A DNA stretch of 64,000 nt from Gemmatimonadota bacterium. Lineage in GTDB: Bacteria > Gemmatimonadota > Gemmatimonadetes > Gemmatimonadales > GWC2-71-9. Shown here piece by piece: positions 1 through 7,979 of the stretch (position 1 is the first letter of the stretch; each line of letters starts with the position of its first letter). Where the stretch lies: positions 372,001-436,000 of the forward strand of contig JADKJZ010000001.1 of NCBI GenBank assembly GCA_016720805.1, read 5' to 3'. Both the position numbers and the translations under genes were made by a program. Below the pieces are notes generated by a model. The model ran no database searches. It was not told the origin of the DNA and was given only the letters and a program-made list of their open reading frames with translations.

Positions 1-15
1 CGTCGCCACGCCTGC

Positions 16-663
16 GTGACGGCCACGGCCGGGCTCGGGACCGCGGTGATCACCACCGGGGGATTCGTGCAGAACTGCTGGTTGCTCTGGGACGTGGCGA
101 GCGGCGAGGCGGTGGTCGTCGATCCCGGGGAGGGCAGTGACGAGATTCTCGCGGCGATCGACGCACGCGGTCTGGTGGTGCGCGCGATCTGGCTCACCCA
201 TGCGCACATCGATCACATTCTGGGCGTGACGGCGCTGCGCGAGGCCACCGGTGCGCCGGTCTGGTTGCATCCCGCCGATCGCCGCTGGTATGACGCGCTC
301 CCGGAACAGGGCCGCTTTTTCGGCATCACCGGGCTCGAACCGCTGGCGCCCCCCGAGCACGACCTGGCCGAAGGCGACGAGGTCGCTGTTGGGGCGTATC
401 GCTTCCTGGTGCGCCACACCCCCGGCCACGCGCCAGGGCACGTCGCCTTCCTGGGGCACGGGGTCGCGGTCGCGGGCGATGTCCTCTTCGTCGACTCGAT
501 TGGCCGAACCGATCTGGCGGGGGGTGACCTCCCGACTCTGCTCCGGAGCATCTCCGACGTCCTGCTGCCCCTTCCAGACGAGACGCGCGTCCTCCCCGGA
601 CACGGCCCCGAGACGACGATCGGCCGCGAGCGGCGGCTGAACCCCTTCCTTCAGCAGCGCTAG
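16..663 (+). CDS. MBL-fold metallo-hydrolase (glyoxalase II-like)
   Basis: A 215-residue metallo-beta-lactamase-fold hydrolase, probably a cytoplasmic thioester hydrolase of the glyoxalase II group. The metal ligands are visible in order: THAHIDH at residues 61-67, H134 in HTPGHAPGH, D155 in AGDVLF and H196 in LPGHGPE. This is the complete HxHxDH-H-D-H set for a two-metal site. The substrate cannot be told from sequence; glyoxylase, persulfide dioxygenase-like and generic MBL hydrolases share it. The GTG at position 16 is taken as start, but the frame stays open to the window edge, so the true start may lie upstream. The next gene is 120 bp away behind its own promoter, so this is not its operon partner. 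Confidence 0.85.
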   Translation: MTATAGLGTAVITTGGFVQNCWLLWDVASGEAVVVDPGEGSDEILAAIDARGLVVRAIWLTHAHIDHILGVTALREATGAPVWLHPADRRWYDALPEQGRFFGITGLEPLAPPEHDLAEGDEVAVGAYRFLVRHTPGHAPGHVAFLGHGVAVAGDVLFVDSIGRTDLAGGDLPTLLRSISDVLLPLPDETRVLPGHGPETTIGRERRLNPFLQQR

Positions 664-706
664 GACCGGACCGGCCACCTCAATGGGGTCGCGTGCCGGA
701 GCATAC

Positions 707-735
707 TTGACAGGTAAAGCTTTGTTATGTACAAT
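707..735 (+). promoter_or_regulatory. Near-consensus sigma-70 promoter for the YceI gene
   Basis: TTGACA at 707-712 and TACAAT at 730-735 are separated by exactly 17 bp, 48 bp upstream of the YceI start at 783. The surroundings are strikingly AT-rich for this genome. This is the best promoter match I found in the window. Confidence 0.8.
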
Positions 736-736
736 T

Positions 737-749
737 GTGTTGTCAACAC
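737..749. promoter_or_regulatory. Candidate operator: 6-bp perfect inverted repeat just after the -10
   Basis: GTGTTG-T-CAACAC is a perfect inverted repeat with a one-base centre, starting 2 bp downstream of the -10 hexamer, so it covers the expected transcription start. A repressor bound there would block initiation. Which regulator binds is unknown; YceI genes are often controlled by MarR- or LysR-type proteins, but none is adjacent here. Confidence 0.5.
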
Positions 750-782
750 GTATTATCGTAACCACGTTTTCTGGAGCTGCCC

Positions 783-1347
783 ATGACCGCCACCACCGTT
801 GCCACTGCCACCCCGGTCCGGACCTGGAAGATCGACCCGTCGCATTCGGCGGTGGAGTTCTCGGCCCGCCACCTGATGATCACCACCGTCAAGGGTCAGT
901 TCGCCGAGTTCGACGGGGGTGATCGGCTTCGACCCGGCGTCGCCCGACAGCGGCACGGCGCAGGTGACCATCGCCACCTCGAGCATCACGACCCGCTCGG
1001 CGGATCGCGATACCCACCTCCGCTCGCCTGACTTTCTCGATGTCGAGCAGTTCCCGTCGATTTCCTTCGTGTCGACCGGCGTCGAGGACGTCTCCGCCGA
1101 TCACACCACCTTCACGGTGGTCGGTGACCTGTCAATCCACGGCGTGACCCGTCCGGTGCGACTCGCGACAACCTTCGAGGGGCAGGGGGCCGATCCCTGG
1201 GGGAACACGCGCGCCGCGTTCCTGGCCACCGCCACGATCGACCGCCGCGATTTCGGGCTGGTCTGGAACGCCACGCTCGAGAGCGGAGGCGTGCTGGTGA
1301 GCAACGAGATCAAGCTGACGCTGGATGTGCAGGCGATTGGGGCCTGA
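783..1347 (+). CDS. YceI family periplasmic-type protein, frameshifted
   Basis: YceI proteins are lipocalin-like isoprenoid-binding beta barrels. The N-terminal part (TWKIDPSHSAVEFSARH) reads from the ATG at 783. The rest, from VIGFDPASPDSG to the stop at 1347, is in the +1 frame. Both halves together match the usual length of about 185 residues. The switch lies at the run GGGGG near 914-918: one G fewer would restore a continuous frame. No signal peptide is present, as in the cytoplasmic YceI subgroup. GGAG at 773-776 is a good ribosome site. A strong promoter and an operator-like palindrome precede it. A one-base homopolymer error in the assembly is as likely as a real mutation. Confidence 0.8.
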
Positions 1348-1352
1348 TCGGC

Positions 1353-1491
1353 GGTGAACGGTGAACGGGGCGCGGCCTGCGCCCCCGCTGGGTGAAAGGT
1401 GAAACGGGACGGCACACATGCCCCCGTTTCACGTTTCACGTCTTACCGTCTTTCCCGTTCACCGTTCACCGTTCACCGTTCACCGTTCACT
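1353..1491. repeat. Heptamer arrays, inverted (GGTGAAC / GTTCACC)
   Basis: GGTGAAC occurs twice at 1353-1366 and GGTGAAA twice at 1391-1404. The complement follows as GTTTCAC twice at 1426-1439, then GTTCACC four times plus GTTCACT at 1457-1491. GTGAAACGGG near 1399 and CCCGTTTCAC near 1423 form a 10-bp perfect stem. The array lies between the YceI gene and aspA and probably folds as a terminator-like structure. Confidence 0.85.
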
Positions 1492-1577
1492 CCCCGCCGC
1501 CGTTCACCTTCCGCCCCCGCGCCCTTAAGCTTCCCCCGGCCTCCGGGCCGGAACCTTCACCAGGACGCGATGCCCTC

Positions 1578-2999
1578 ATGTCATTCCGCACCGAAAAGGA
1601 CCCCCTCGGCGAAAAGCAGGTCCCCGCCGACGCTCTCTACGGGATCCAGACCCTTCGCGCCGTCGAGAATTACCCCATCTCCGGACTGCGCCCCCTCGCC
1701 GGCTTCGTCGAAGCGGTGGTGATGATCAAGCGCTCCGCCGCCGTCGTCCACAAGCACACTGGCCGCCTCGAGCCCGAGTTTGCCGACGCGATCATTCAGG
1801 CCGCCGATGAAGTCCTCGCCGGGCAGCACCGCGACCAGTTCGTCGTCGATCCGTATCAGGCCGGTGCCGGCACCTCGCACAACATGAACTGCAACGAAGT
1901 GCTCGCGAATCGCGCCAACGAGATCCTCGGTGCCCCCCGCGGTGCCTACGCGCCGGTGCACCCGAACGATCACGTCAACATGGCGCAGTCGACCAACGAC
2001 GTCATCCCGACGGCGATGCGCCTCGGCACGCTCCGCGCGCTGCCGAAGCTGCTGGCGTCGCTCGATCAGCTGGCCGAGGCCTTCCTCGCGAAGGGAAAGC
2101 AATTCGACCATGTGATGAAGTCGGGGCGGACGCACCTGCAGGATGCCACGCCGATTCGCCTGGGCCAGGAGTTCACCGCCTACGGTCACACGGTGGCCCG
2201 GCACCGCGCCAAGCTGGCGCAGGCCGCCGACTGGCTCCGCCCGATGAACATCGGCGGCAGCGCCGTCGGCACCGGCATCAACGTGGAAGTCGTCTATCCC
2301 GGGCTGATGGTGACCGAGATGAGCCGACTCTCGGGCGTCGCGCTCGAGGTCTCGCCCGATCGCATCCAGCTGATGCAGTCGATGGGCGACATCGCCACGT
2401 TCAGCGGCGCCATGCGCGCCTTCGTGCTCGACCTCTGCAAGATCGCCGATGACATCCGCCTGCTCGCCTCGGGGCCGCGCACGGGGCTCGCCGAGATCAT
2501 CCTGCCGGCGGTGCAGCCGGGGTCGTCGATCATGCCGGGGAAGATCAATCCGTCGATCGCCGAGATGGTCAATCAGGTCTGCTATCAGCTGCTCGGCTTC
2601 GACACGACGGTGGCGATGGCGGCGAAGGCGGGCGAACTCGAGCTCAACGTGATGATGCCGGTCATCACCCACAACGTCCTCTTCGGCATGGAAATCCTCA
2701 GCAACACTGCCCGGGTGTTCGCCGAGAAGTGCATCAGCGGCATCGAGGCGGACGAGGCGATGTGCGCGCATTGGCTGGAGCGCTCGCCGGCATTGGTGAC
2801 GGCCCTGATGCCGAAGATCGGCTACGCCGAATCGGCGAAGCTCTCCAAGGAGGCGCTCGCGACGGGCAAGACGGTGAAGCAGCTGGTCACCGACAAGAAG
2901 GTGCTCGAGGGGAAGGAGCTGGACGAGGTGCTCGACCTCCGCGCGATGACCGAGCTGGGCGTGCCGGGCGGTGGCAAGGGCGTGCCGGTCAGCGGGTGA
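1578..2999 (+). CDS. aspA: Aspartate ammonia-lyase
   Basis: Reversible deamination of L-aspartate to fumarate and ammonia, in the cytoplasm. The protein is 473 residues, close to E. coli AspA (478). It belongs to the fumarase/aspartase superfamily, shown by the signature loop GSSIMPGKINP at about residues 314-325 with its catalytic serine. The N-terminal block EKQVPADALYGIQTLRAVEN and the SGRTHLQDATPIRLGQEF block fit AspA better than FumC. The loop has G where E. coli AspA has A, so a fumarase role is not fully excluded. I chose the ATG at 1578 because the longer frame from 1392 encodes only repeat-derived sequence. The stop overlaps the GTG of the following transporter. Confidence 0.88.
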   Translation: MSFRTEKDPLGEKQVPADALYGIQTLRAVENYPISGLRPLAGFVEAVVMIKRSAAVVHKHTGRLEPEFADAIIQAADEVLAGQHRDQFVVDPYQAGAGTSHNMNCNEVLANRANEILGAPRGAYAPVHPNDHVNMAQSTNDVIPTAMRLGTLRALPKLLASLDQLAEAFLAKGKQFDHVMKSGRTHLQDATPIRLGQEFTAYGHTVARHRAKLAQAADWLRPMNIGGSAVGTGINVEVVYPGLMVTEMSRLSGVALEVSPDRIQLMQSMGDIATFSGAMRAFVLDLCKIADDIRLLASGPRTGLAEIILPAVQPGSSIMPGKINPSIAEMVNQVCYQLLGFDTTVAMAAKAGELELNVMMPVITHNVLFGMEILSNTARVFAEKCISGIEADEAMCAHWLERSPALVTALMPKIGYAESAKLSKEALATGKTVKQLVTDKKVLEGKELDEVLDLRAMTELGVPGGGKGVPVSG

Positions 3000-4171
3000 T
3001 CGACACCGACGCCGCCCGATGGCGGCGGCTCGCGCTGCTCGCGCTCGCCGTCGTCGGGGGGATGTCCACCTGGTTTGCGGGGAGCGTCGCCGCTCCACTC
3101 CGCGCAGCCGACCTCGCCCTCACCCCGGGCGAGGTCGGTTGGCTTGTATCAACCGTGCAGCTCGGCTTCGTCGTCGGCACGCTGGTGATCGCAGTGTTCA
3201 ACATCGCCGACGTGGTGCCCGGGCGCCGACTCTTCGCGGTGTCGGCGGTGGGTGCCGCGATTGCAAACGCGGCGCTGCTGGTCGCGCCCACCCTCCCGTG
3301 GCTCGTCGCCTCCCGGCTCGTCACGGGACTCTGCCTGGCCGGCGTGTACCCACCCGCGATGAAGATGGCGGCCACCTGGTTTCGTCAATCGCGCGGTCTC
3401 GCGATCGGCAGCGTGGTGGGTGCGCTCACCATTGGCAAGGCGCTGCCCTATCTGCTGCAGGGGAATGGCGCCGTCGTCATCGAGCTGGTGGTGCTGGTCC
3501 CGTCCGTCGCCGCCCTCGCGGCGGCCTTTCTCATCGGCACCACCTGGCAGGACGGGCCGCATGCCTTCCCGGCCAGGCCATTTCACTGGGGGCTGATCGG
3601 CGAGGTGGTGCGCGACCGACCGCTGCGCCGAGTCACCGGCGGCTACCTCGGTCACATGTGGGAACTGTATGCATTCTGGGCGTGGGTGCCGGGCTTCCTG
3701 ACGGCGGCTGCGGCGGCGCGTGGCGAGGGAGCGGCCGCGCATGGGACGGCGGCCTTCACGATCGTCGGGATCGGCGCCCTCGGCTGCGTGGGCGGTGGGT
3801 TGCTGGCCGACCGCTTCGGGCGGCGTCAGGTGGTGCGTGGGGCCATGCTGGTCAGTGGCACGCTCGCGGCGCTTTCCCCGCTGCTCTTCGGCGCACCGAC
3901 CTGGCTGCTGATGATTGCGCTGCTCGTGTGGGGAATCGCCGTGATCGCCGACTCGGCGCAGTTCTCCGCACTCGCCACCGAACTGGCGCCCCCGCACGCC
4001 GTCGGCACGGCGCTCGCGCTGCAGACCTCGCTCGGCTTCCTGCTCACCATCGCCAGCATTCAACTCGTGCCGATGCTCGCCGACACGCTCGGATGGCGCT
4101 GGGCGCTGGCGGTGTTGGCGGTGGGGCCGTTTGCGGGGGTGGTGGTGATGCGGAAGGGAAGTGAAGGGTGA
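2996..4171 (+). CDS. MFS transporter
   Basis: An inner-membrane secondary carrier of 391 residues with the 12-helix pattern of the major facilitator superfamily. Several hydrophobic segments are plain, and a loop-2/3-type motif appears as LADRFGRRQVV in the second half. The block YLGHMWELYAFWAWVPGFL is typical of the nitrate/cyanate-like MFS branch, but the substrate cannot be named. The GTG at 2996 overlaps the aspA stop, so the two are probably co-transcribed and a dicarboxylate or amino-acid link to AspA is possible. The stop TGA at 4169-4171 lies inside a heptamer repeat (GTGAAGG GTGAACG), and the last residues GSEG are repeat-encoded. Confidence 0.85.
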   Translation: MIDTDAARWRRLALLALAVVGGMSTWFAGSVAAPLRAADLALTPGEVGWLVSTVQLGFVVGTLVIAVFNIADVVPGRRLFAVSAVGAAIANAALLVAPTLPWLVASRLVTGLCLAGVYPPAMKMAATWFRQSRGLAIGSVVGALTIGKALPYLLQGNGAVVIELVVLVPSVAALAAAFLIGTTWQDGPHAFPARPFHWGLIGEVVRDRPLRRVTGGYLGHMWELYAFWAWVPGFLTAAAAARGEGAAAHGTAAFTIVGIGALGCVGGGLLADRFGRRQVVRGAMLVSGTLAALSPLLFGAPTWLLMIALLVWGIAVIADSAQFSALATELAPPHAVGTALALQTSLGFLLTIASIQLVPMLADTLGWRWALAVLAVGPFAGVVVMRKGSEG

Positions 4172-4311
4172 ACGGCAAACGGGAGAGAGGGTGAGCCGTA
4201 AAACGTGAAACGGGTGCCGATGGCGGACAGCTGCTCACGTTTCACCTCTCACGTTTCACGCCCCCGTCCCCGTCCCCGTCCCCGTTCCCCGTTCACCGTT
4301 CACCGTTACTC
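4160..4311. repeat. Heptamer-rich inverted array between convergent genes
   Basis: GTGAAGG and GTGAACG at the left are followed by GTGAAAC, then TCACGTT, TCACCTC, TCACGTT and TCACGCC spaced by 7, three CCCCGT units spaced by 6, and GTTCACC twice near 4291-4304. CGTGAAACG and its complement CGTTTCACG can pair. The array overlaps the 3' ends of both flanking genes: it supplies the TGA of the MFS gene (4169-4171) and, on the other strand, the TGA of the LuxR gene (4295-4293). Confidence 0.8.
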
Positions 4312-4850
4312 CCCCCTCCCAACCCATTCAGGAAGAACCCCGCCAGTTCCGCCCTCCCACTCTGCCCGGACTTGTCGTAGACCGAGACGGCATGCTGTCG
4401 AACGGTCCGTTCCGAGCGACCGGTGCGGCTGGCGATCTCCTTGTGGCCCAACCCCTGAAGCAGGAGGAGGGCGACCTCGTGTTCGGCGGGGGTGAGTTCC
4501 CATTTCGTGAGTTGGGCGGTGACCGCCTCGCCGAACGATCGAACGGCGCCTTCCGCGCTCGCGCGCCAGGCATCCCGTTCGACCTGCCGCTCGTCGAGGG
4601 AGCGACGGGTGTGCCGGAGCTCGGCCGAGACGGCGCGCCACCGCAGCCAGAGGAAGGTGGCGAGCGTGGCGCTGGTCAGGACCAGGGCGACTTCGAGGAG
4701 GATATGGGCCGACCACCACGACGTCGGCTCGTCCATGAGGAGATCGACGACGCCCCCGATGCCAACCAAGGCCAGGACGCCGATGACCAGGGCATCCAGG
4801 GCGGCAGGGGCGGGCGGGTCGTCGGGGCTGGATGACGGCTGAAGTGGCAT
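4293..4850 (-). CDS. Membrane-anchored LuxR-type transcriptional regulator
   Basis: A 185-residue protein with two hydrophobic helices at about residues 20-65, a short charged helix with coiled-coil character (residues 70-110), and a C-terminal LuxR-type helix-turn-helix (LTPAEHEVALLLLQGLGHKEIASRTGRSERTVRQH, seen from about residue 118). This layout places a DNA-binding domain under the membrane. It is a recurring form of orphan regulator in which the sensor part is the membrane segment. The last four residues before the stop (NGER) and the stop itself come from the adjacent heptamer array. The target genes are unknown; the convergent MFS gene and the divergent DUF2231 gene are candidates. 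Confidence 0.75.
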   Translation of the reverse strand: MPLQPSSSPDDPPAPAALDALVIGVLALVGIGGVVDLLMDEPTSWWSAHILLEVALVLTSATLATFLWLRWRAVSAELRHTRRSLDERQVERDAWRASAEGAVRSFGEAVTAQLTKWELTPAEHEVALLLLQGLGHKEIASRTGRSERTVRQHAVSVYDKSGQSGRAELAGFFLNGLGGGSNGER

Positions 4851-5004
4851 CCGGCAAATGTCGGAGTGTCATCCCGCCACCACAAGGCGGACGGATGCCG
4901 GATGGTGACGCCGCCCGTTCCCCGGCAGCTTGGGCCCACGTGATCGGCGAGGGGGCGTCATTCGGGCGTGCCACTGCCGGTCCAGTCAGCCAGGAGCGCC
5001 CACC

Positions 5005-5520
5005 ATGTTCGCCGATCTCCTCCCCGTCCCACTCCACCCGGCCATCGTGCACCTGCCGATCGCCTTCGCGGTGCTGCTGCCACTCTTCGCGCTCGGTGGG
5101 CTGCTCGCCGTCCGTCGGGGGGCGTCGCCTCGCGCCGCCTGGGGGATCACCGTCGCCATGGCGGCGGCCCTGGTCGCCACCGGGCTCATCGCCAAGGAAA
5201 CCGGCGAGGATGGGGAGGACCGGGTCGAGCAGATCGTCCCCAAGGCTGCCTTCGAGGCCCACGAGGAGGCGGCGGATCGCTTCGTCGTGATCGGCGTGGC
5301 GGTCTTTGCCCTCAGCCTCCTCGGGCTCCGGCGGGACGCCATTGGCAATGCCGGGCGCATCGTGACCACCTTGGGGACCGTGGCTGTTCTGGCCGCGGGT
5401 TACTCGGTAGGGCACGCTGGCGGGCAGCTGGTGTATCAGCACGGAGCCGCCTCGGCCTATGCCCAGGCCCCAGGGGGAAGCGCGCCGACTGGGGTTGGGG
5501 AGGTCGAGGAAGGGGAGTGA
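5005..5520 (+). CDS. DUF2231 family membrane protein
   Basis: A 171-residue inner-membrane protein with four hydrophobic segments. It opens with PVPLHPAIVHLPIAFAVLLP, the HPxxVHLPIA block that defines DUF2231, whose conserved histidines suggest metal or haem-related binding; the function is not established. The ATG at 5005 is preceded by AGGAG at 4992-4996. An upstream in-frame start near 4930 is less likely because it adds unrelated sequence. The C-terminus after the last helix is a short Gly/Glu-rich tail. The divergent neighbour is the membrane LuxR regulator. Confidence 0.75.
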   Translation: MFADLLPVPLHPAIVHLPIAFAVLLPLFALGGLLAVRRGASPRAAWGITVAMAAALVATGLIAKETGEDGEDRVEQIVPKAAFEAHEEAADRFVVIGVAVFALSLLGLRRDAIGNAGRIVTTLGTVAVLAAGYSVGHAGGQLVYQHGAASAYAQAPGGSAPTGVGEVEEGE

Positions 5521-5670
5521 TCTGGGGAAGGAAAGCGATTCTGCCACCAGAACGGTCGGAATCGCTTACCTTCCGGGGGTAGGGAGCTGGGAATGACCCT
5601 ACTCGATCATTCACCCTTTACCTCCGACCCCCCCTGTCGACATCACCGCCATTCGGAGCAAAGTGATTTT

Positions 5671-6132
5671 ATGCGCGTGACCACGTGGACTGAATACTCG
5701 CTGATCATTTCGCTGCACCTGGCACGGCGTCGCCGTGACGGTGCCCGCGCGATCGCCGCCCGCGAACTTGCAGAACTTGAGAAGCTCCCGCCGGACTATG
5801 TCGAACAGATCCTCCTGCGCCTTCGCCGCGGCGCGCTGGTCGAATCGATTCGCGGCGCCAAGGGCGGCTATCTCCTGGCCCGCGACCCCGAAGGCATCAC
5901 GGTACATGATGTCATGACGGCGTCGGAGCACCAGACGTTCGAGATGAATTGCGCGACGCACCCGGTCAATTCCGAGCGCTGCTCCCCGACGACCGCCTGC
6001 TCGATCCGCCCCGTCTGGCAGGCGCTGCAGGGTCGCATCGACGAACTGCTGCTGTCGATCACGCTCGCGGATCTGTTGGCCAATGACGAGGCCCAGCTCC
6101 CGACGCTGGTCACGCTCCAGCACACGACCTAG
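5671..6132 (+). CDS. Rrf2 family regulator with Fe-S-type cysteines
   Basis: A 153-residue Rrf2-type winged-helix regulator. The DNA-binding part (residues 1-75) contains KLPPDYVEQILLRLRRGALV and the wing SIRGAKGGYLLA. Three cysteines at 94, 104 and 110 form C-x9-C-x5-C; Fe-S Rrf2 proteins such as IscR and NsrR use a similar three-cysteine loop, though usually with a shorter first gap. That supports sensing of iron-sulfur status, nitric oxide or redox. The start at 5671 has GGAG 12 bases upstream. It ends 33 bp before a ThiF/MoeB-rhodanese gene, so control of sulfur transfer is plausible. Confidence 0.82.
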   Translation: MRVTTWTEYSLIISLHLARRRRDGARAIAARELAELEKLPPDYVEQILLRLRRGALVESIRGAKGGYLLARDPEGITVHDVMTASEHQTFEMNCATHPVNSERCSPTTACSIRPVWQALQGRIDELLLSITLADLLANDEAQLPTLVTLQHTT

Positions 6133-6165
6133 CCCGTGCGGCGCATTGCGCCGCACCCCTCGCCT

Positions 6166-7305
6166 GTGACCAGACTCTCTTCCGACGAACTCCAGCGCTA
6201 CGCCCGGCATCTCACCCTCCCTGAAGTGGGGGTGGCCGGGCAGGAGCGCCTGTCATCAGCGCGCATTCTCCTGATCGGTGCTGGCGGCCTCGGCTCGCCG
6301 GCGGCGCTCTACCTCGCGGCCGCTGGCATCGGGACGCTCGGCATCGTCGATGCCGATGTCGTCGATGCCTCGAATCTGCAGCGGCAGGTGCTGCATGACA
6401 CGCCATCGATTGGCCACCTCAAGGTTGTCTCGGCGAAGGCGCGCCTCGAGGCGCTCAATCCGTTCGTGCGTGTCGAACCGATCGCGGAACGGCTGACCGC
6501 GGCCAATGCGCGCGCGATCATCGCACGGTACGACCTCGTCATCGATGGCAGTGACAACTTCCCGACCCGCTATCTCGTCAACGATGCCTGCGTGCTGGAG
6601 GGGAAGCCGTTCGTCTACGGTTCGATCTTCCGTTTCGAGGGGCAGCTCTCGCTGTTCGGGGTGCGCGGGGGACCGTGTTACCGCTGCCTCTTTGCGGAGC
6701 CGCCGTCGCCTGAGCTGGTGCCGTCGTGTGTCGAGGCGGGCGTGATCGGGGTCCTGCCGGGCCTCATTGGCACCCTGCAGGCGCTCGAGGCCATCAAGTG
6801 GGTGCTCGGCATCGGACGATCCGCGGCGGGCCGCCTGCTGCTCGTGGACGCGCTGGCGCTCACGGTGCGGGAGATCGCCGTGGCGCGTGACCCGGCCTGC
6901 GCCGTCTGTGGCGATGCCCCGAGCGTGACCACCTTGGTCGACTACGACGCGTTCTGTGGCCTGACGCCGCTGGCGATGGCGGATGGGGACGGGGAGATCA
7001 CGCCGACCGCGCTGGCGCGCGCCCTCGGGGCGAGCGAACTCCCGGTCCTGCTCGATGTGCGGGAAATGTGGGAGGTGGCGATCGCCGTGCTGCCGGGCTC
7101 CACCGTCATCCCTTTGGGTGAGCTCCCGGCCCGGTTGCGCGAACTCCCCACGTCGCGGCCGATCGTGACGGTCTGCCACCACGGTCTCCGCTCGGCCGCC
7201 GCCCGCGACCTGTTGCGGCGCGCGGGGTTTCCACATGTGACAAGCCTCGCCGGCGGAGTGGACGCCTGGGCGAGGCTTGTGGACCAGCAGATGGCTCGGT
7301 ACTGA
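6166..7305 (+). CDS. moeB: ThiF/MoeB-type adenylyltransferase fused to rhodanese
   Basis: Adenylates the C-terminal glycine of a sulfur-carrier protein (ThiS, MoaD or a relative) and carries a sulfur-transfer domain. The E1-like part has GAGGLGSPAALYLAAAGIG near residue 38, the DGSDNFPTRY block, and two zinc knuckles, CYRC and CAVC. The rhodanese domain covers about residues 280-380, with the likely persulfide cysteine at about 335 in VTVCHHGLRS. This domain order is seen in MoeZ/MOCS3-like proteins, so thiamine, molybdopterin or tRNA thiolation are all possible. A GTG at 6136 would give ten more residues without homology, so I prefer the GTG at 6166. Co-directional with the Rrf2 gene. Confidence 0.85.
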   Translation: MTRLSSDELQRYARHLTLPEVGVAGQERLSSARILLIGAGGLGSPAALYLAAAGIGTLGIVDADVVDASNLQRQVLHDTPSIGHLKVVSAKARLEALNPFVRVEPIAERLTAANARAIIARYDLVIDGSDNFPTRYLVNDACVLEGKPFVYGSIFRFEGQLSLFGVRGGPCYRCLFAEPPSPELVPSCVEAGVIGVLPGLIGTLQALEAIKWVLGIGRSAAGRLLLVDALALTVREIAVARDPACAVCGDAPSVTTLVDYDAFCGLTPLAMADGDGEITPTALARALGASELPVLLDVREMWEVAIAVLPGSTVIPLGELPARLRELPTSRPIVTVCHHGLRSAAARDLLRRAGFPHVTSLAGGVDAWARLVDQQMARY

Positions 7306-7329
7306 CCGGCGGTGCCGGGTCCTGCGAGT

Positions 7330-7412
7330 GCCGAAGGGGGGACTCGAACCCCCACGGGCTTGCGCCCACTGCGCCCTGAACGCAGCGCGTCTACCAGTTC
7401 CACCACTTCGGC
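7330..7412 (-). tRNA. tRNA-Leu (CAG)
   Basis: The minus strand folds as a class II tRNA. The acceptor arms GCCGAAG and CTTCGGC pair over 7 bp. The anticodon stem CTGCG/CGCAG encloses the loop TTCAGGG, giving anticodon CAG. A long variable arm with GGGC/GCCC is present, as expected for tRNA-Leu, and the T arm is GGGGG-TTCGAGT-CCCCC. The discriminator is A and CCA is not encoded. It lies antisense in the gap between moeB and smpB. Confidence 0.95.
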
Positions 7413-7472
7413 GAGGCGGCAAACCTAGTCCCGTCGCGGCCCGAGCGTCAAGCAGTCGACCCAATCGTCCGT

Positions 7473-7478
7473 TACTTT
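7473..7478 (+). promoter_or_regulatory. Candidate leaderless -10 element of smpB
   Basis: TACTTT ends exactly 6 bp before the smpB ATG, and no ribosome site is visible between. Transcription starting 6-7 bp after this hexamer would begin at the start codon. The same spacing occurs before the EVE gene and uvrB. No clear -35 box is present. Confidence 0.45.
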
Positions 7479-7484
7479 CGAAGC

Positions 7485-7979
7485 ATGGCTCCCAAGGACA
7501 CCGCCCCCGCCGCCGAGCCCAAGGCTCGCCTCTCCGTCGCCCGCAACCCCAAGGCGACGTATGACTATTTCGTCCTGGACACGATGGAAGCGGGCGTGGT
7601 GCTGACCGGGACCGAGGTGAAGTCGTTGCGTCGGCGGGGGGCGTCGATCAAGGAAGCCTTCGCTCGCGTCTACAAGGGCGAGGTCTGGCTCGAGGGGATG
7701 AACATCACCCCGTACGAACAGGGCAATCGCTACAACCACGATCCGGTGCGCTCCCGCAAACTGCTGCTGCACAAGAAGGAGATTGAGAAGTTGATCGGTT
7801 CCGTCGAGCGGCAGGGGCTCTCGCTGGTGCCGCTCGAGCTCTACTTCCTCGGTGGTCGCGCGAAGATCCAGCTCGCCCTCGCGCGGGGCAAGAAGGCGCA
7901 CGACAAGCGCGAGACCCTCAAGAAGCAGATCGCCACGCGCGAGATTGCGCGCGCGGCATCGTGGAAGGGACGCCAGTGA
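7485..7979 (+). CDS. smpB: SsrA-binding protein SmpB
   Basis: Binds tmRNA and delivers it to stalled ribosomes for trans-translation. The protein is 164 residues, the usual length. The core carries RNPKATYDYFVLDTMEAGVV, GTEVKSLR, NITPYEQGNRYNHDP and RSRKLLLHKKEI, all family hallmarks. The lysine/arginine-rich C-terminal tail enters the ribosomal A site and mRNA channel. An Ala/Pro-rich extension of about 14 residues precedes the core. No tmRNA gene is seen in this window. The last bases overlap the GTG start of the cell-wall amidase. Confidence 0.96.
   Translation: MAPKDTAPAAEPKARLSVARNPKATYDYFVLDTMEAGVVLTGTEVKSLRRRGASIKEAFARVYKGEVWLEGMNITPYEQGNRYNHDPVRSRKLLLHKKEIEKLIGSVERQGLSLVPLELYFLGGRAKIQLALARGKKAHDKRETLKKQIATREIARAASWKGRQ

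Noticed and set aside
1457..1491. CRISPR array
   Set aside because: Repeats are 7 bp with no spacers and no cas genes are near.
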